In this document: in pieces, positions 50,300 to 58,116 of the stretch
How the letters are laid out: the number at the start of each line of letters is the position of its first letter
How positions within the stretch are numbered: the first letter of the stretch is position 1
NCBI RefSeq assembly: GCF_003336245.1
Contig: NZ_QPHM01000001.1
Coordinates: 2,298,113 to 2,362,112, forward strand
DNA length: 64,000 nt
Source of the DNA: Haloplanus salinus
GTDB taxonomy: Archaea; Halobacteriota; Halobacteria; Halobacteriales; Haloferacaceae
Reading direction: 5' to 3'
Program-made: the position numbers and the translations under genes
Notes under the pieces: generated by a model
Told to the model about the DNA's origin: nothing
Databases searched by the model: none
The model's input: only the letters and a program-made list of their open reading frames with translations

Positions 50300-50436
50300 G
50301 ATCGCCTCGTTGTATTCCTTTGAGAGGCTCAGCGACAAATAGCCTCGGGTCGGATCGGGGGCACCACAGCGTCTATACCGCCCGTCCGTGGAGGCGAGAC
50401 GCTTATTATGCTCCCTACCCTCGACTCCACAAGACG

Positions 50437-51663
50437 ATGACATCCCGACGATCGGCACTGGCACGCCTGGGTGCGGTTGCCGGGACGCTCGGGCTTTCGG
50501 GGTGTGCGCAGTTCCTGGGGTCCGCCAGCACCAGCGGGACCGACCTGCCGCCCAACCCACACGCCGACGCCCTCCCGACCCGACAGTTCGCCCAGAACCA
50601 GCACCTCCGCACCGACGATGCGGGCAACGACATGCAGGCCCGATATCGCCGGCTCCTCTTTCTGACCCTCGACGTCGAGCCGTCGGCGAGCGCCGCGCGG
50701 ACGGTCGAACGCGGGATGCGAACCGTCGAAGCGGCCTACGACTGGCGTGCCGAAGGCCTGTTTCACGTCCTCGCCTGGGGCACCGACTACTTCCGTCGCA
50801 TCGGCAAACTGGGCGCCGCTCCCATCTCGACACCCCAGGTCATCTCCCGGACCGACAACCCGGACCTCCTCGAGTTCGACGCCGTCCTGATCCTCGAAAG
50901 CGACGTGCCCTCGCAGTTGACGGCCGTCGAGAACGCCATGTTCGGATCGGGCGGAACGCTGAACGGCGAGCCGGTCGAGCACCCGCTCGGCGACGTGTTT
51001 CGGATCGCTGAGGTCCGAACGGGCTTTCTCGGCGAGGGGTTGCCCGCCCGTCACGCCGACGTCGAAGGCATCCCGGCCGGCGCGCTCTCCCAAGACGACC
51101 CCACGTTCATGGGCTTTTTTTCCGACCGCCAGGGCACCCAGGCCAGCGAGGATTTCGTCACCATCCCTGACGGGCGGTTCGCGGAGGGGACGACCCTCCA
51201 CGTCTCGCATCTGACACAGAGCCTCGATACGTGGTGGGAGGGACTCGACGACGCCGGCCGGGTCGCGCGGATGTTCTCGCCGGAGTTCGAGCCGTCGGAT
51301 CTCCCCGACTTCGCCGACAACGTCCCTTTCAGCGACGCCGTCCGCGACCACGCCAGCGAGTTCGACGTGGTCGGCCACCACGAGAAGGTCGCACAGGTGC
51401 GACGGGACGGCGAGCCGATCGTCCTCCGCCGGGACTTCAACACGACCGATGGGAACCAGGCCGGCGTTCACTTCCTCTCGTTCCAGCGGCGGCTCAAGCA
51501 CTTCCGGGCGACCCGCCGGGCGATGAACGGCTGGTACGTGCGCGACGACAGCGACTCGATCACCGACCGCGAAAACAACGGTATCCTCAACTTCATCGAC
51601 GTGCAGTCGCGGGCGAACTTCTACGTGCCCCCGCGTGACCGACGCGCGTTTCCGCTGTTATAG
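50437..51663 (+). CDS. Dyp-type peroxidase-like Tat lipoprotein
   Basis: A 408-residue protein with an N-terminal Tat signal that ends in a lipobox (SRRSALARLGAVAGTLGLSGC), so it should be exported folded and lipid-anchored. The rest follows the dye-decolorising-peroxidase pattern: ARYRRLLFLTLDVEP, then a late IVLRRDFNTTDGNQAGVHFL and SFQRRLKHFRATRRAMNGW, comparable to the VLRRxY...GLLFxxFQRD element. The haem-ligand His may be in VVGHHEKV; a clear GxxDG motif is not seen, so peroxidase activity is uncertain. Stands alone beside an IS remnant. Confidence 0.72.
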   Translation: MTSRRSALARLGAVAGTLGLSGCAQFLGSASTSGTDLPPNPHADALPTRQFAQNQHLRTDDAGNDMQARYRRLLFLTLDVEPSASAARTVERGMRTVEAAYDWRAEGLFHVLAWGTDYFRRIGKLGAAPISTPQVISRTDNPDLLEFDAVLILESDVPSQLTAVENAMFGSGGTLNGEPVEHPLGDVFRIAEVRTGFLGEGLPARHADVEGIPAGALSQDDPTFMGFFSDRQGTQASEDFVTIPDGRFAEGTTLHVSHLTQSLDTWWEGLDDAGRVARMFSPEFEPSDLPDFADNVPFSDAVRDHASEFDVVGHHEKVAQVRRDGEPIVLRRDFNTTDGNQAGVHFLSFQRRLKHFRATRRAMNGWYVRDDSDSITDRENNGILNFIDVQSRANFYVPPRDRRAFPLL

Positions 51664-52038
51664 AGATGCAAGGAGAATACCTGCGGCTTGAGCCGCAGGA
51701 TGAATTCGACAATTCTGAATCAATCCACGCTGGGATAGCCAGTTGGGGATTTGACAATCCGTGGCTTGAACTGACCAGCAGTCCTACGTAGAGGTAGGAA
51801 TCAGACTGGGGACAGAGCGATTCCGAGCAGTCCTACGATGGCGGCCTGTCCGCCCCAAGCAATGAGACAATAATCGGAACCGGTCAGGTGAACAGTCGGT
51901 TCCTCTAATGAACCGATACTGTGCCCGACTGCTGTACGCACCCAGAAAGTAACCTCACCGTTTGGGGTTTGGCGAGACTGCAAACCTGAAATCTCCAACG
52001 CTCAGGATTTCTCCGCGTTTACGCGGAGGAGGATGTCA
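51664..52038. mobile_element. Small IS200/IS605-like remnant or MITE
   Basis: Two hairpins of one type flank this 375-bp stretch: CTGCGGC TTGA GCCGCAG (51681-51698) preceded by GGAGAATAC and followed by GATGAATTCGAC, and CTCCGCG TTTA CGCGGAG (52011-52028) followed by GAGGATGTCAAA. Both have a 7-bp stem and a TTxA tetraloop, as at the ends of haloarchaeal IS200/IS605/IS1341 elements. No TnpA or TnpB gene is present; a 65-codon minus frame inside is not recognised. The composition is much less GC-rich than the surroundings. I see nothing else in it. Confidence 0.5.
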
Positions 52039-52221
52039 AAGGTCGTCGACGTCGACGACGGAGTCCGAGCCCGACGAACCGGTGATATCCTCGGCCCGGA
52101 TGTCGCCGTCCACTTCGCCCTCGTTGACCTCGTGTGGGGCGACGTTGTACTCCCAAACCTCCCGGCCTCTGTACGTTTCGGCGGCGCCTTTGGGCCGCCA
52201 ATCGAGATCACGCTTTGTCAT
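52036..52221 (-). CDS. Small acidic hypothetical protein
   Basis: A 61-residue protein (MTKRDLDWRPKGAAETYRGR at the start; end DSVVDVDDL). Its stop codon (TGA, 52036-52038) is formed from the GATGTCAAA end of the adjacent IS-like remnant, so the original C terminus may have been longer. It is the last gene of a leftward set of small genes. No family recognised. Confidence 0.55.
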   Translation of the reverse strand: MTKRDLDWRPKGAAETYRGREVWEYNVAPHEVNEGEVDGDIRAEDITGSSGSDSVVDVDDL

Positions 52222-52277
52222 ACAGTCGCACGAAACGACCCGGGAGCTACTAAATCCTTCGCCGGCACGGGCGCGGA

Positions 52278-52622
52278 TCAGACCGGTGGCGCGTTCGGCG
52301 GTCGTTCGTCGTCGTCCCCGGAGAACGCCCCGACGAACAGGTCGACGTGCAGGCGGAGCAGCGTCGCCTCGTCGAGCCCCGTCTCCGCGGCCTGCTCGGC
52401 GAGCCGGTCGGCGAGCGGGTCGCTCGGTGCGTAGTGGAGTTCGCCGGCCCCGGCGTCCACCTCGAACGACACCTCCGTACGGCCGGAGACGAGATACTCG
52501 ATTTCGAGGAGTGCCTGCTCGGCTTTCGTTTCGATGGCCGTTTCGCGGTCCTCCAGTCGGGCTTCGGCCCACTCGTCGGCGGCGTCGATGAACCGCTGAG
52601 TTAGGTCGATGGTGAGCGTCAG
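52278..52622 (-). CDS. Hypothetical acidic protein with possible CTG start
   Basis: The frame from about 52622 to 52278 reads as one acidic protein (LTLTIDLTQRFIDAADEWAE, LLEIEYLVSGRTEVSFEVDA, LHVDLFVGAFSGDDDE). There is no ATG or GTG at the natural N terminus. CTG at 52620-52622 overlaps the stop of the zinc-ribbon gene (CTGA), which suggests a coupled non-standard start. A GTG at 52472 would remove the first half (50 residues), which still looks coding. 114 residues if CTG is used. Function unknown. Confidence 0.55.
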   Translation of the reverse strand: MTLTIDLTQRFIDAADEWAEARLEDRETAIETKAEQALLEIEYLVSGRTEVSFEVDAGAGELHYAPSDPLADRLAEQAAETGLDEATLLRLHVDLFVGAFSGDDDERPPNAPPV

Positions 52623-52759
52623 AACGAGACCCCTTCCCCTTCGAACGCCGGTTCGAACCGGGCGGACTCCCCACAGGCCGGACAGCTCTTGACGACCGAG
52701 TCACGCTCGACCAGGCCGAGGCGGGTGAAATGCCCGCATTCGCTACACTCGTACTGCAT
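52619..52759 (-). CDS. 46-residue zinc-ribbon protein
   Basis: A small protein with CSECGHFTRLGLVERDS and CPACGESARFEPAFEGEG: two CxxC pairs, a zinc ribbon similar to rubredoxin-like domains common in haloarchaea. It starts at ATG 52759, four bases after the upstream gene, and its stop overlaps the CTG start of the next gene. The fit between neighbours supports it despite its size. Confidence 0.7.
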   Translation of the reverse strand: MQYECSECGHFTRLGLVERDSVVKSCPACGESARFEPAFEGEGVSF

Positions 52760-52762
52760 CGG

Positions 52763-53011
52763 TCACTCCCACGGTTCGGGCGCCGGTTCCGCCTCGCTCA
52801 GTTCGCCGTAGAGGACGAGCAGGAGCGCGAGCAGTCCCCCGAGCACGGCCAGTCCGATGAGCCCGGAAATCGGCGTCTGTCCGACCCCGCCGCCCGACAG
52901 TGGTCCGAGCCGCCCGTACACCTGCAGCATCGTCAAGACGATCCAGATGGCGGCCGCGAACACCCCAAGGCTGATGATTCGTGACTGTGTGAGTGCGGTT
53001 CTGATACCCAT
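52763..53011 (-). CDS. Small two-helix membrane protein
   Basis: An 82-residue protein with two hydrophobic helices (IISLGVFAAAIWIVLTMLQV and ISGLIGLAVLGGLLALLLVL), separated by a Gly-rich loop, and a Glu/Pro-rich C terminus. It heads the small-gene set 53011-52036. Function unknown. Confidence 0.65.
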   Translation of the reverse strand: MGIRTALTQSRIISLGVFAAAIWIVLTMLQVYGRLGPLSGGGVGQTPISGLIGLAVLGGLLALLLVLYGELSEAEPAPEPWE

Positions 53012-53051
53012 GGTAGCTCACCGCATAAGTTCTCACGGGGGCAATAAAAAC

Positions 53052-53810
53052 TTACTCCACGTCGAGGGTCCAGCCGGCTTTCTCCGCCGCCTCTTCGAGC
53101 GGGACGAACTCCCAGTCGGCCTCGGCGGCGACGCGTTCGTCCTCGCCCGCGACGCCGACGACGACCATCCGCTTCGCGTAGAACATCGAGCGCGGCCCGA
53201 CCTGTGCGAGGCGCTCACCCGGCGTCTCCTCCGTGCCGCTGAAGAAGTCGGCGTCGACGCCGTTCTGTCGCTGGAACCGGTTGATCACCGGCGTCCCGAC
53301 CCGGCCGACGATGCCGATCCAATCCGCCCACGCCCCCGCATCCGAGAAGGCGGAGGCCGGATGCGTCAACCGCTGTGCGGCTCGGTAGGTCAGCGCCATC
53401 GTCATGTCGTCGGGCTCCTCACCGTGCGGGGCGGCGCCGGTGGTCGGCTGCGGACTCCCGTCGGTGTCCTCGTTCGGGACGCCGCCCTCGACGGGTTCCC
53501 GGTCGCCGGCGTGAGCGCCCCCCGCACCGCCGCCCTCGATGGGGATGCCGACGGGTTTGTCGTCGGCTTCCCGTGGAACCCGCGGCGTCGCGGCGTGGGT
53601 GTCGCCGTCGCCATCGTCGCCGTCGTCCCCCCACGCCCCGCTCGTCGGATCGGCGTCCGACCGCGCCGCGCGTGTGCCGGCGGTTCCGAAGGGGTCGTCC
53701 GGTTCCGTGTCGGGGTCGCCCTCGCCCCGCCAGAACCAGTCCCCCCGGTTCGGCTCGTCCGTCGGTTCCTCCTCCGTGTCGATGTCGTCCAAGTCGATGC
53801 GGTCGGTCAT
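53052..53810 (-). CDS. Haloarchaeal DUF7124-like protein
   Basis: A 252-residue protein with a long, very acidic and disordered N-terminal part (about 1-130, rich in Asp, Gly, Pro), followed by a folded domain: MALTYRAAQRLTHPASAFSD, WADWIGIVGRVGTPVINRFQ, FSGTEETPGERLAQVG, MFYAKRMVVVGVAGEDERVA. This layout and the phrase WIGIVGRV resemble haloarchaeal proteins of the DUF7124 type, whose function is unknown. ATG 53810 (MTDRIDLDDID) gives the usual acidic start. Confidence 0.6.
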   Translation of the reverse strand: MTDRIDLDDIDTEEEPTDEPNRGDWFWRGEGDPDTEPDDPFGTAGTRAARSDADPTSGAWGDDGDDGDGDTHAATPRVPREADDKPVGIPIEGGGAGGAHAGDREPVEGGVPNEDTDGSPQPTTGAAPHGEEPDDMTMALTYRAAQRLTHPASAFSDAGAWADWIGIVGRVGTPVINRFQRQNGVDADFFSGTEETPGERLAQVGPRSMFYAKRMVVVGVAGEDERVAAEADWEFVPLEEAAEKAGWTLDVE

Positions 53811-53957
53811 GGTTGTGGTCGGTGGGGCCGCACGCGCCGTCGTCCCTCCCCGAATCGGTAGTAACCTCGTGTTACCGTCCCCCATAATAAAATCTGTCGT
53901 CGGTCGGCCCGGAAAGGCGCGAATAGTTAACAGTCGGCATCCCGCATAAGCAGCCGT

Positions 53958-54740
53958 ATGTCCGAGACGACCACACGGCTCGAACCCCTCGATCCACGTC
54001 CGCTCGCCGACCGAACCTGCCTCGTCACGGGCGCCTCGCGCGGCATCGGCCGATCCATCGCCCTCGAACTCGCGCGCTGTGGCGCGGACGTCGTCGTGAA
54101 CTACCGAAGCTCAGACGCCGCGGCACGCGAAGTCGAGGAGATCATCGAGACGAACGGCGAGACGGCGATGTGTGCGCAGGCCGACGTGTCGGAGGCGGAC
54201 GCCGTAGCCCGGATGGCCGAGGAGGTTCACGACGAACTCGGCGCAGTGAACGTGTTGGTCAACAACGCTGGCATCACCATCGACCGCAAGTTCGCGGAGA
54301 TGACCCACGAGGACTGGCAGACCGTCATCGACGTCAACCTCGGCGGGACGTTCAACTGCACCAAAGCGTTCTTCGACGACATCCGCGACGCCGATGGGGG
54401 CCGCCTCATCAACATCTCCAGCGTCGTCGGCCAGCAGGGCAACTACGGCCAGGCCAACTACGCCACCTCGAAGGGCGGGATGTTCGCCTTCACCCGGACG
54501 CTCGCGCTCGAACTCGCCGCGCACGACTCGACGGCCAACTGCGTCGCACCGGGCTTCGTCAGAACGGACATGCTGGAGAAGGTGCCCGAGCGCGTACAAG
54601 AGAAGATTCGGGAGAAGATCCCGCTCAACCGCTTTGCCGACCCCGAGGATATCGTCGGCATGGTTCGCTTCCTCGCCAGCGACCACGCCAGCTACATGAC
54701 CGGGCAGGTGCTCGGCGTCAACGGCGGGCTGGAGTGGTGA
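53958..54740 (+). CDS. Beta-ketoacyl reductase / acetoacetyl-CoA reductase (FabG/PhaB type)
   Basis: A 260-residue SDR enzyme: TGASRGIG (about 25-32), NNAG (about 103-106), Ser in NISSVVGQQGNYGQANYATSKGG with Y-x-x-x-K, and the FabG/PhaB-typical end FVRTDMLEKVPERVQEKI and YMTGQVLGVNGGLEW. It reduces 3-ketoacyl thioesters with NADPH. In haloarchaea, which make polyhydroxyalkanoate but lack type II fatty-acid synthesis, PhaB is the likelier role; no PHA synthase is nearby. It is followed after 1 bp by an FMN reductase. Confidence 0.82.
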   Translation: MSETTTRLEPLDPRPLADRTCLVTGASRGIGRSIALELARCGADVVVNYRSSDAAAREVEEIIETNGETAMCAQADVSEADAVARMAEEVHDELGAVNVLVNNAGITIDRKFAEMTHEDWQTVIDVNLGGTFNCTKAFFDDIRDADGGRLINISSVVGQQGNYGQANYATSKGGMFAFTRTLALELAAHDSTANCVAPGFVRTDMLEKVPERVQEKIREKIPLNRFADPEDIVGMVRFLASDHASYMTGQVLGVNGGLEW

Positions 54741-54741
54741 C

Positions 54742-55329
54742 GTGACCGGACAGCCCCCGTCCGAGCCAACCGTCGTCGGCGTCGCGGGGAGCCTCCGCGA
54801 CCACAGCTACACCCGACTCGCGCTCCGGCGTGCCCTCGACGCCGCCGGCGCTACCGGCGCCGAAGTCGACCTGCTCGACCTGCGGACGTACGACCTCCCA
54901 CCCCTCGATCCCGACGTAGACGAGCAAGGCGACAGCGTGGCCCTCGCCCGGCGCATCCGCGGGGCCGACGCCGTCCTCCTCGGCACACCCATGTACCACG
55001 GCTCCTACTCCGGCGTGTTGAAGAACGCGCTCGATCACTGCGGGTTCGACGAGTTCGAGGGGAAGACCGTCGGCCTCCTCGGCGTCGCCGGCGGCGCTTT
55101 CCCCATCACCGCGCTCGAACACCTGCGTTCGGTCTGCCGCGCTCTCGACGCGTGGGTGCTGCCGTATCAGGCGGCGATCCCGCGGGCCTCGGCCGTCGTC
55201 TCGGACGGCGCGTTCGTCGACGAGGGGATCGAGAACCGCGTCGCCACCCTGGGTCGCCGCGTCGTCGAGTACGCGGCCATCGAACCCGACCCTCGGACGT
55301 TCGAGAGCGACCAGAACGTGGGCGGCTAA
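54742..55329 (+). CDS. NADPH-dependent FMN reductase
   Basis: A 195-residue flavodoxin-fold protein. It has the FMN-phosphate loop at the N terminus (VGVAGSLRDHSYTRLALRRA), VLLGTPMYHGSYSGVLKNALD (about 74-94) and TVGLLGVAGGAFPITALEHL. These are the marks of the NADPH-FMN reductase family (SsuE/ArsH-like). It starts with GTG at 54742, directly behind the SDR gene (gap 1 bp), suggesting an operon. Confidence 0.85.
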   Translation: MTGQPPSEPTVVGVAGSLRDHSYTRLALRRALDAAGATGAEVDLLDLRTYDLPPLDPDVDEQGDSVALARRIRGADAVLLGTPMYHGSYSGVLKNALDHCGFDEFEGKTVGLLGVAGGAFPITALEHLRSVCRALDAWVLPYQAAIPRASAVVSDGAFVDEGIENRVATLGRRVVEYAAIEPDPRTFESDQNVGG

Positions 55330-55366
55330 CGGAATCGGAAGCCCCTTGCCGGCCGCCACCCCACAC

Positions 55367-55966
55367 ATGGCCGTGACGACGTGGGTCGAGAACCCCCGTG
55401 GCGGGCGTGACCGCGGACCCCGCGGCCTCGCCCGTGCGTGGGTCGAAGTGCTCGTTCGCCCCCGCCGGTTCTTCGAGAACGGCGTCGCGCCCGGCGATCA
55501 GGCGCCCGGCCTCGTTTTCGCCGTCGCCATGGCCGTCGCCTACGCACTCCTCCTCGCGGCCCTCGACCCCATCCGATTCCCCGCGACGGGCGCGCTCCGG
55601 GCCGCGGTGGTCGTCCTCCTCGTCGCCGTCCTCGTCGCGCCTGCCGTCCTCCATCTCCTCGCTGCGCTCCAGACGCTCTCCCTGATGATCTTCGTCCGCG
55701 ACCGGGCGGGCGTCAGCGAGACGGTGCAGGTGCTCGCCTACGCGACGGCGCCGTGTCCCCTCGCCGCCGTCCCGAGTCCCGAACTCCGTCTCGCCTGCTG
55801 TCTCTACGGCGGCGCCCTCCTCGTCGTCGGCCTCGCCACCGTCCACCGGACGACGGCCGGACGGGCGGCGCTCGCGGCGGCCCTCCCCGCCACGCTCCTC
55901 TTCGGCTACGGGTTCGACGGCCTCGACGCCCTCCTCACCCTGCTCCGGACCTGGTATATCATCTAG
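55367..55966 (+). CDS. Yip1-domain membrane protein
   Basis: A 199-residue protein with five hydrophobic segments after a short cytoplasmic part (ARAWVEVLVRPRRFFEN, the usual start of archaeal Yip1-like proteins): VFAVAMAVAYALLLAALDPI, AAVVVLLVAVLVAPAVLHLL, VLAYATAPCPLAAVPSPELR, GALLVVGLATVHRTTAGRAA. ATG 55367 is preferred to an in-frame start at 55346. Function in archaea unknown. Confidence 0.75.
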   Translation: MAVTTWVENPRGGRDRGPRGLARAWVEVLVRPRRFFENGVAPGDQAPGLVFAVAMAVAYALLLAALDPIRFPATGALRAAVVVLLVAVLVAPAVLHLLAALQTLSLMIFVRDRAGVSETVQVLAYATAPCPLAAVPSPELRLACCLYGGALLVVGLATVHRTTAGRAALAAALPATLLFGYGFDGLDALLTLLRTWYII

Positions 55967-56019
55967 GCGGTCGAGTAGTTTCGACAATCGTTTTAGGGTG
56001 GGACTGTTCGATTCGCTCA

Positions 56020-58026
56020 ATGGATTGGATCACCCACGAAGAAGACGTCTGGTTTGATTTCCGCGGTTCCAGCCCGGACCAACTGGTCTCGGGTCGATAC
56101 TACAAGGGCACGGTCGACGGCTTCGCCGATTTCGGCGTGTTCGTCGACCTCGCCCCCGGCGTGACGGGACTGCTGCATCGGAGCGAACTCGACCGTCGCC
56201 TCGAAAGCCTCGACTGGGAGCCCGGCGACACCGTGTTCGTCCAAGTGAAGAACGTCCGCGACAACGGCAACGTCGACCTCTCCTGGTCGATCCGCCAGTC
56301 CGACGACGAGTTCCGCGGGGCGCAGGTACACGACCCGGACGGCGACGCGGACGGCGAGACCATCGAGGCCGACGACGATGACGACGACGCCGGCCCCGTC
56401 AGACAGACGCCAACGCCCGACCCCGACGAGACGTTGAACGACGATGCGGACGCGGACGCCGACGCGACGGCGACCGACGAGTCGGAACCGGACACGCGGA
56501 CGCCCCAGTCCGGTGACGAGTCGACCGCCGACCGCGACCGCGTCGACGTCGACTCCCTCGACGACCGCGTCGGCGAGACGGTCCGGCTGGAGGGCGAAAT
56601 CGTCGGCGTCCGGCAGACCAGCGGCCCGACGGTGTTCGAACTCCGCGACGCCTCCGGGGCGGTCGACTGCGCGGCCTTCGTCGAGGCGGGCGTTCGCGCC
56701 TACCCCGACGCCGAGGTCGGCAGCGTCGTCCGCCTCGACGGCGAAGTGGAACGTCGCTACGACGAACTGCAGGTCGAGACCGAGGCGCTCGAACTCCTCA
56801 CCGACGGCGAGGCCGCCGCGGTCGAGCGTCGGCTGGCCGACGCCCTGACCGCCGAGGCCCGTCCCGACTCCGTGACGACCCTCGTCGACGACGACGCCGT
56901 CGATGCGGTGGCCGAGGATCTCGTCGACGCCGCCGAGACGATCCGGCGGGCCGTCCTCGAGTCCCGCCCCGTCGTCGTCCGCCACGCCGCGACGGCCGAC
57001 GGCTACGTCGCCGGCGCGGCCATCGAGCGGGCGGTCCTCCCGCTGATCCGCGCGGAACACGCCGCCGCCGACGCGGAGTACCACTACTTCACCCGCCGGC
57101 CCCTGGAGGAGTCCGTCTACGACATGGACGACGCGACCAACGACGTGACGCGGATGCTCCAGGACCGCGACCGACACGACGAGAAGCTGCCGCTCGTCCT
57201 CCTCGTGGGAACGGGGAGTACGGTCGAGTCCAGCGACGGCCTGGGGCTGCTCGGCATCTACGGCGCCCGGCGCGTCGTCGTCGACGCGGAGGTGGCCGAC
57301 GCCGCGGTGGCCGACGACTGCGAAGCTATCGTCAACCCCGGCCTCGCCGGCGCCGACCCCGCCCACCTCTCGACGGGGACGCTCGCGGCCACCCTCGCCG
57401 CGACGGTCGACCCGGACGTGGCCGGCGACCTCGCCCACCTTCCCGCCGTCTCCTACTGGGCCGACGCCCCCGAAGCGTACGTCGACCTCGCCGCCGAGGC
57501 GGGCTACGACGCCGACCGCACGCGTGAACTCCGCGAGGCTATCGCCCTGGAGGCGTACTACCAGTCCTACGAGGACAAGCGCGAACTCATCACCGATCTC
57601 CTGTTCGACGACGCGGGCGGCCTCGCCGGCCACATCAGCGAGCAGTTCCGCCGGAAACTCGACGCCGAAGTCGACACCGCGACGGCGAACGTCGAGACCC
57701 GTGAGGAGGACGGCCTGACGGTCGAAGTGCTCGACACCGACGCGTACACCCACCGCTTCGACTTCCCGCCGACGGGCCTCCTGCTGGACGAACTCGGCCG
57801 TCGCCGCGACGCGGACCTGATCGTCGGCGTCGGCACCGACGAGTGTTACCTCCGCTCCGCCGGCGATCTCGACGTGCGCGGCGTGGCCGGCGACGCCGCC
57901 GAACGCGTCGACGACGCGGGTATCACCGCCGCGAGCGTCCGCGACGCCCGGATCGAGTTCCTCTCCGGGCGCCGCGACGCCGCCGTCGACGCCGTCGTCG
58001 CCGCCGCCGCCGAGCGGCTAGCCTGA
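56020..58026 (+). CDS. RecJ-like DHH protein with S1 and OB-fold domains
   Basis: A 668-residue protein. N-terminal S1-like RNA-binding domain (YKGTVDGFADFGVFVDLAPG, about 28-47), an acidic linker (about 105-170), an OB-fold (VGETVRLEGEIVGVRQTSGP) and a long DHH/DHHA1-type part (VVVRHAATADGYVAGAAIER; ARRVVVDAEVADAAVADDCE; AVDAVVAAAAERLA). The DHH acidic residues are degenerate (ADGYVAG instead of DxDG), so nuclease activity is uncertain. Such haloarchaeal proteins are annotated as RecJ-like exonucleases; RecJ/GAN homologues work at the replication fork. ATG 56020 follows a likely TTTTAG promoter element. Confidence 0.8.
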   Translation: MDWITHEEDVWFDFRGSSPDQLVSGRYYKGTVDGFADFGVFVDLAPGVTGLLHRSELDRRLESLDWEPGDTVFVQVKNVRDNGNVDLSWSIRQSDDEFRGAQVHDPDGDADGETIEADDDDDDAGPVRQTPTPDPDETLNDDADADADATATDESEPDTRTPQSGDESTADRDRVDVDSLDDRVGETVRLEGEIVGVRQTSGPTVFELRDASGAVDCAAFVEAGVRAYPDAEVGSVVRLDGEVERRYDELQVETEALELLTDGEAAAVERRLADALTAEARPDSVTTLVDDDAVDAVAEDLVDAAETIRRAVLESRPVVVRHAATADGYVAGAAIERAVLPLIRAEHAAADAEYHYFTRRPLEESVYDMDDATNDVTRMLQDRDRHDEKLPLVLLVGTGSTVESSDGLGLLGIYGARRVVVDAEVADAAVADDCEAIVNPGLAGADPAHLSTGTLAATLAATVDPDVAGDLAHLPAVSYWADAPEAYVDLAAEAGYDADRTRELREAIALEAYYQSYEDKRELITDLLFDDAGGLAGHISEQFRRKLDAEVDTATANVETREEDGLTVEVLDTDAYTHRFDFPPTGLLLDELGRRRDADLIVGVGTDECYLRSAGDLDVRGVAGDAAERVDDAGITAASVRDARIEFLSGRRDAAVDAVVAAAAERLA

Positions 58027-58116
58027 ACGGCGCTTCGCCACACCCGTCGGAGCGATATCCTTAACCCCGCGACCCGTCGAGTTGACGACGACGATGACCA
58101 GCCGGAGGACTGACCC

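Noticed and set aside
51801-51998. 65-codon minus frame in the IS-like remnant as a gene
   Set aside because: Located entirely between the two IS-type hairpins, no family resemblance to TnpA/TnpB, no promoter; not supported as a gene.
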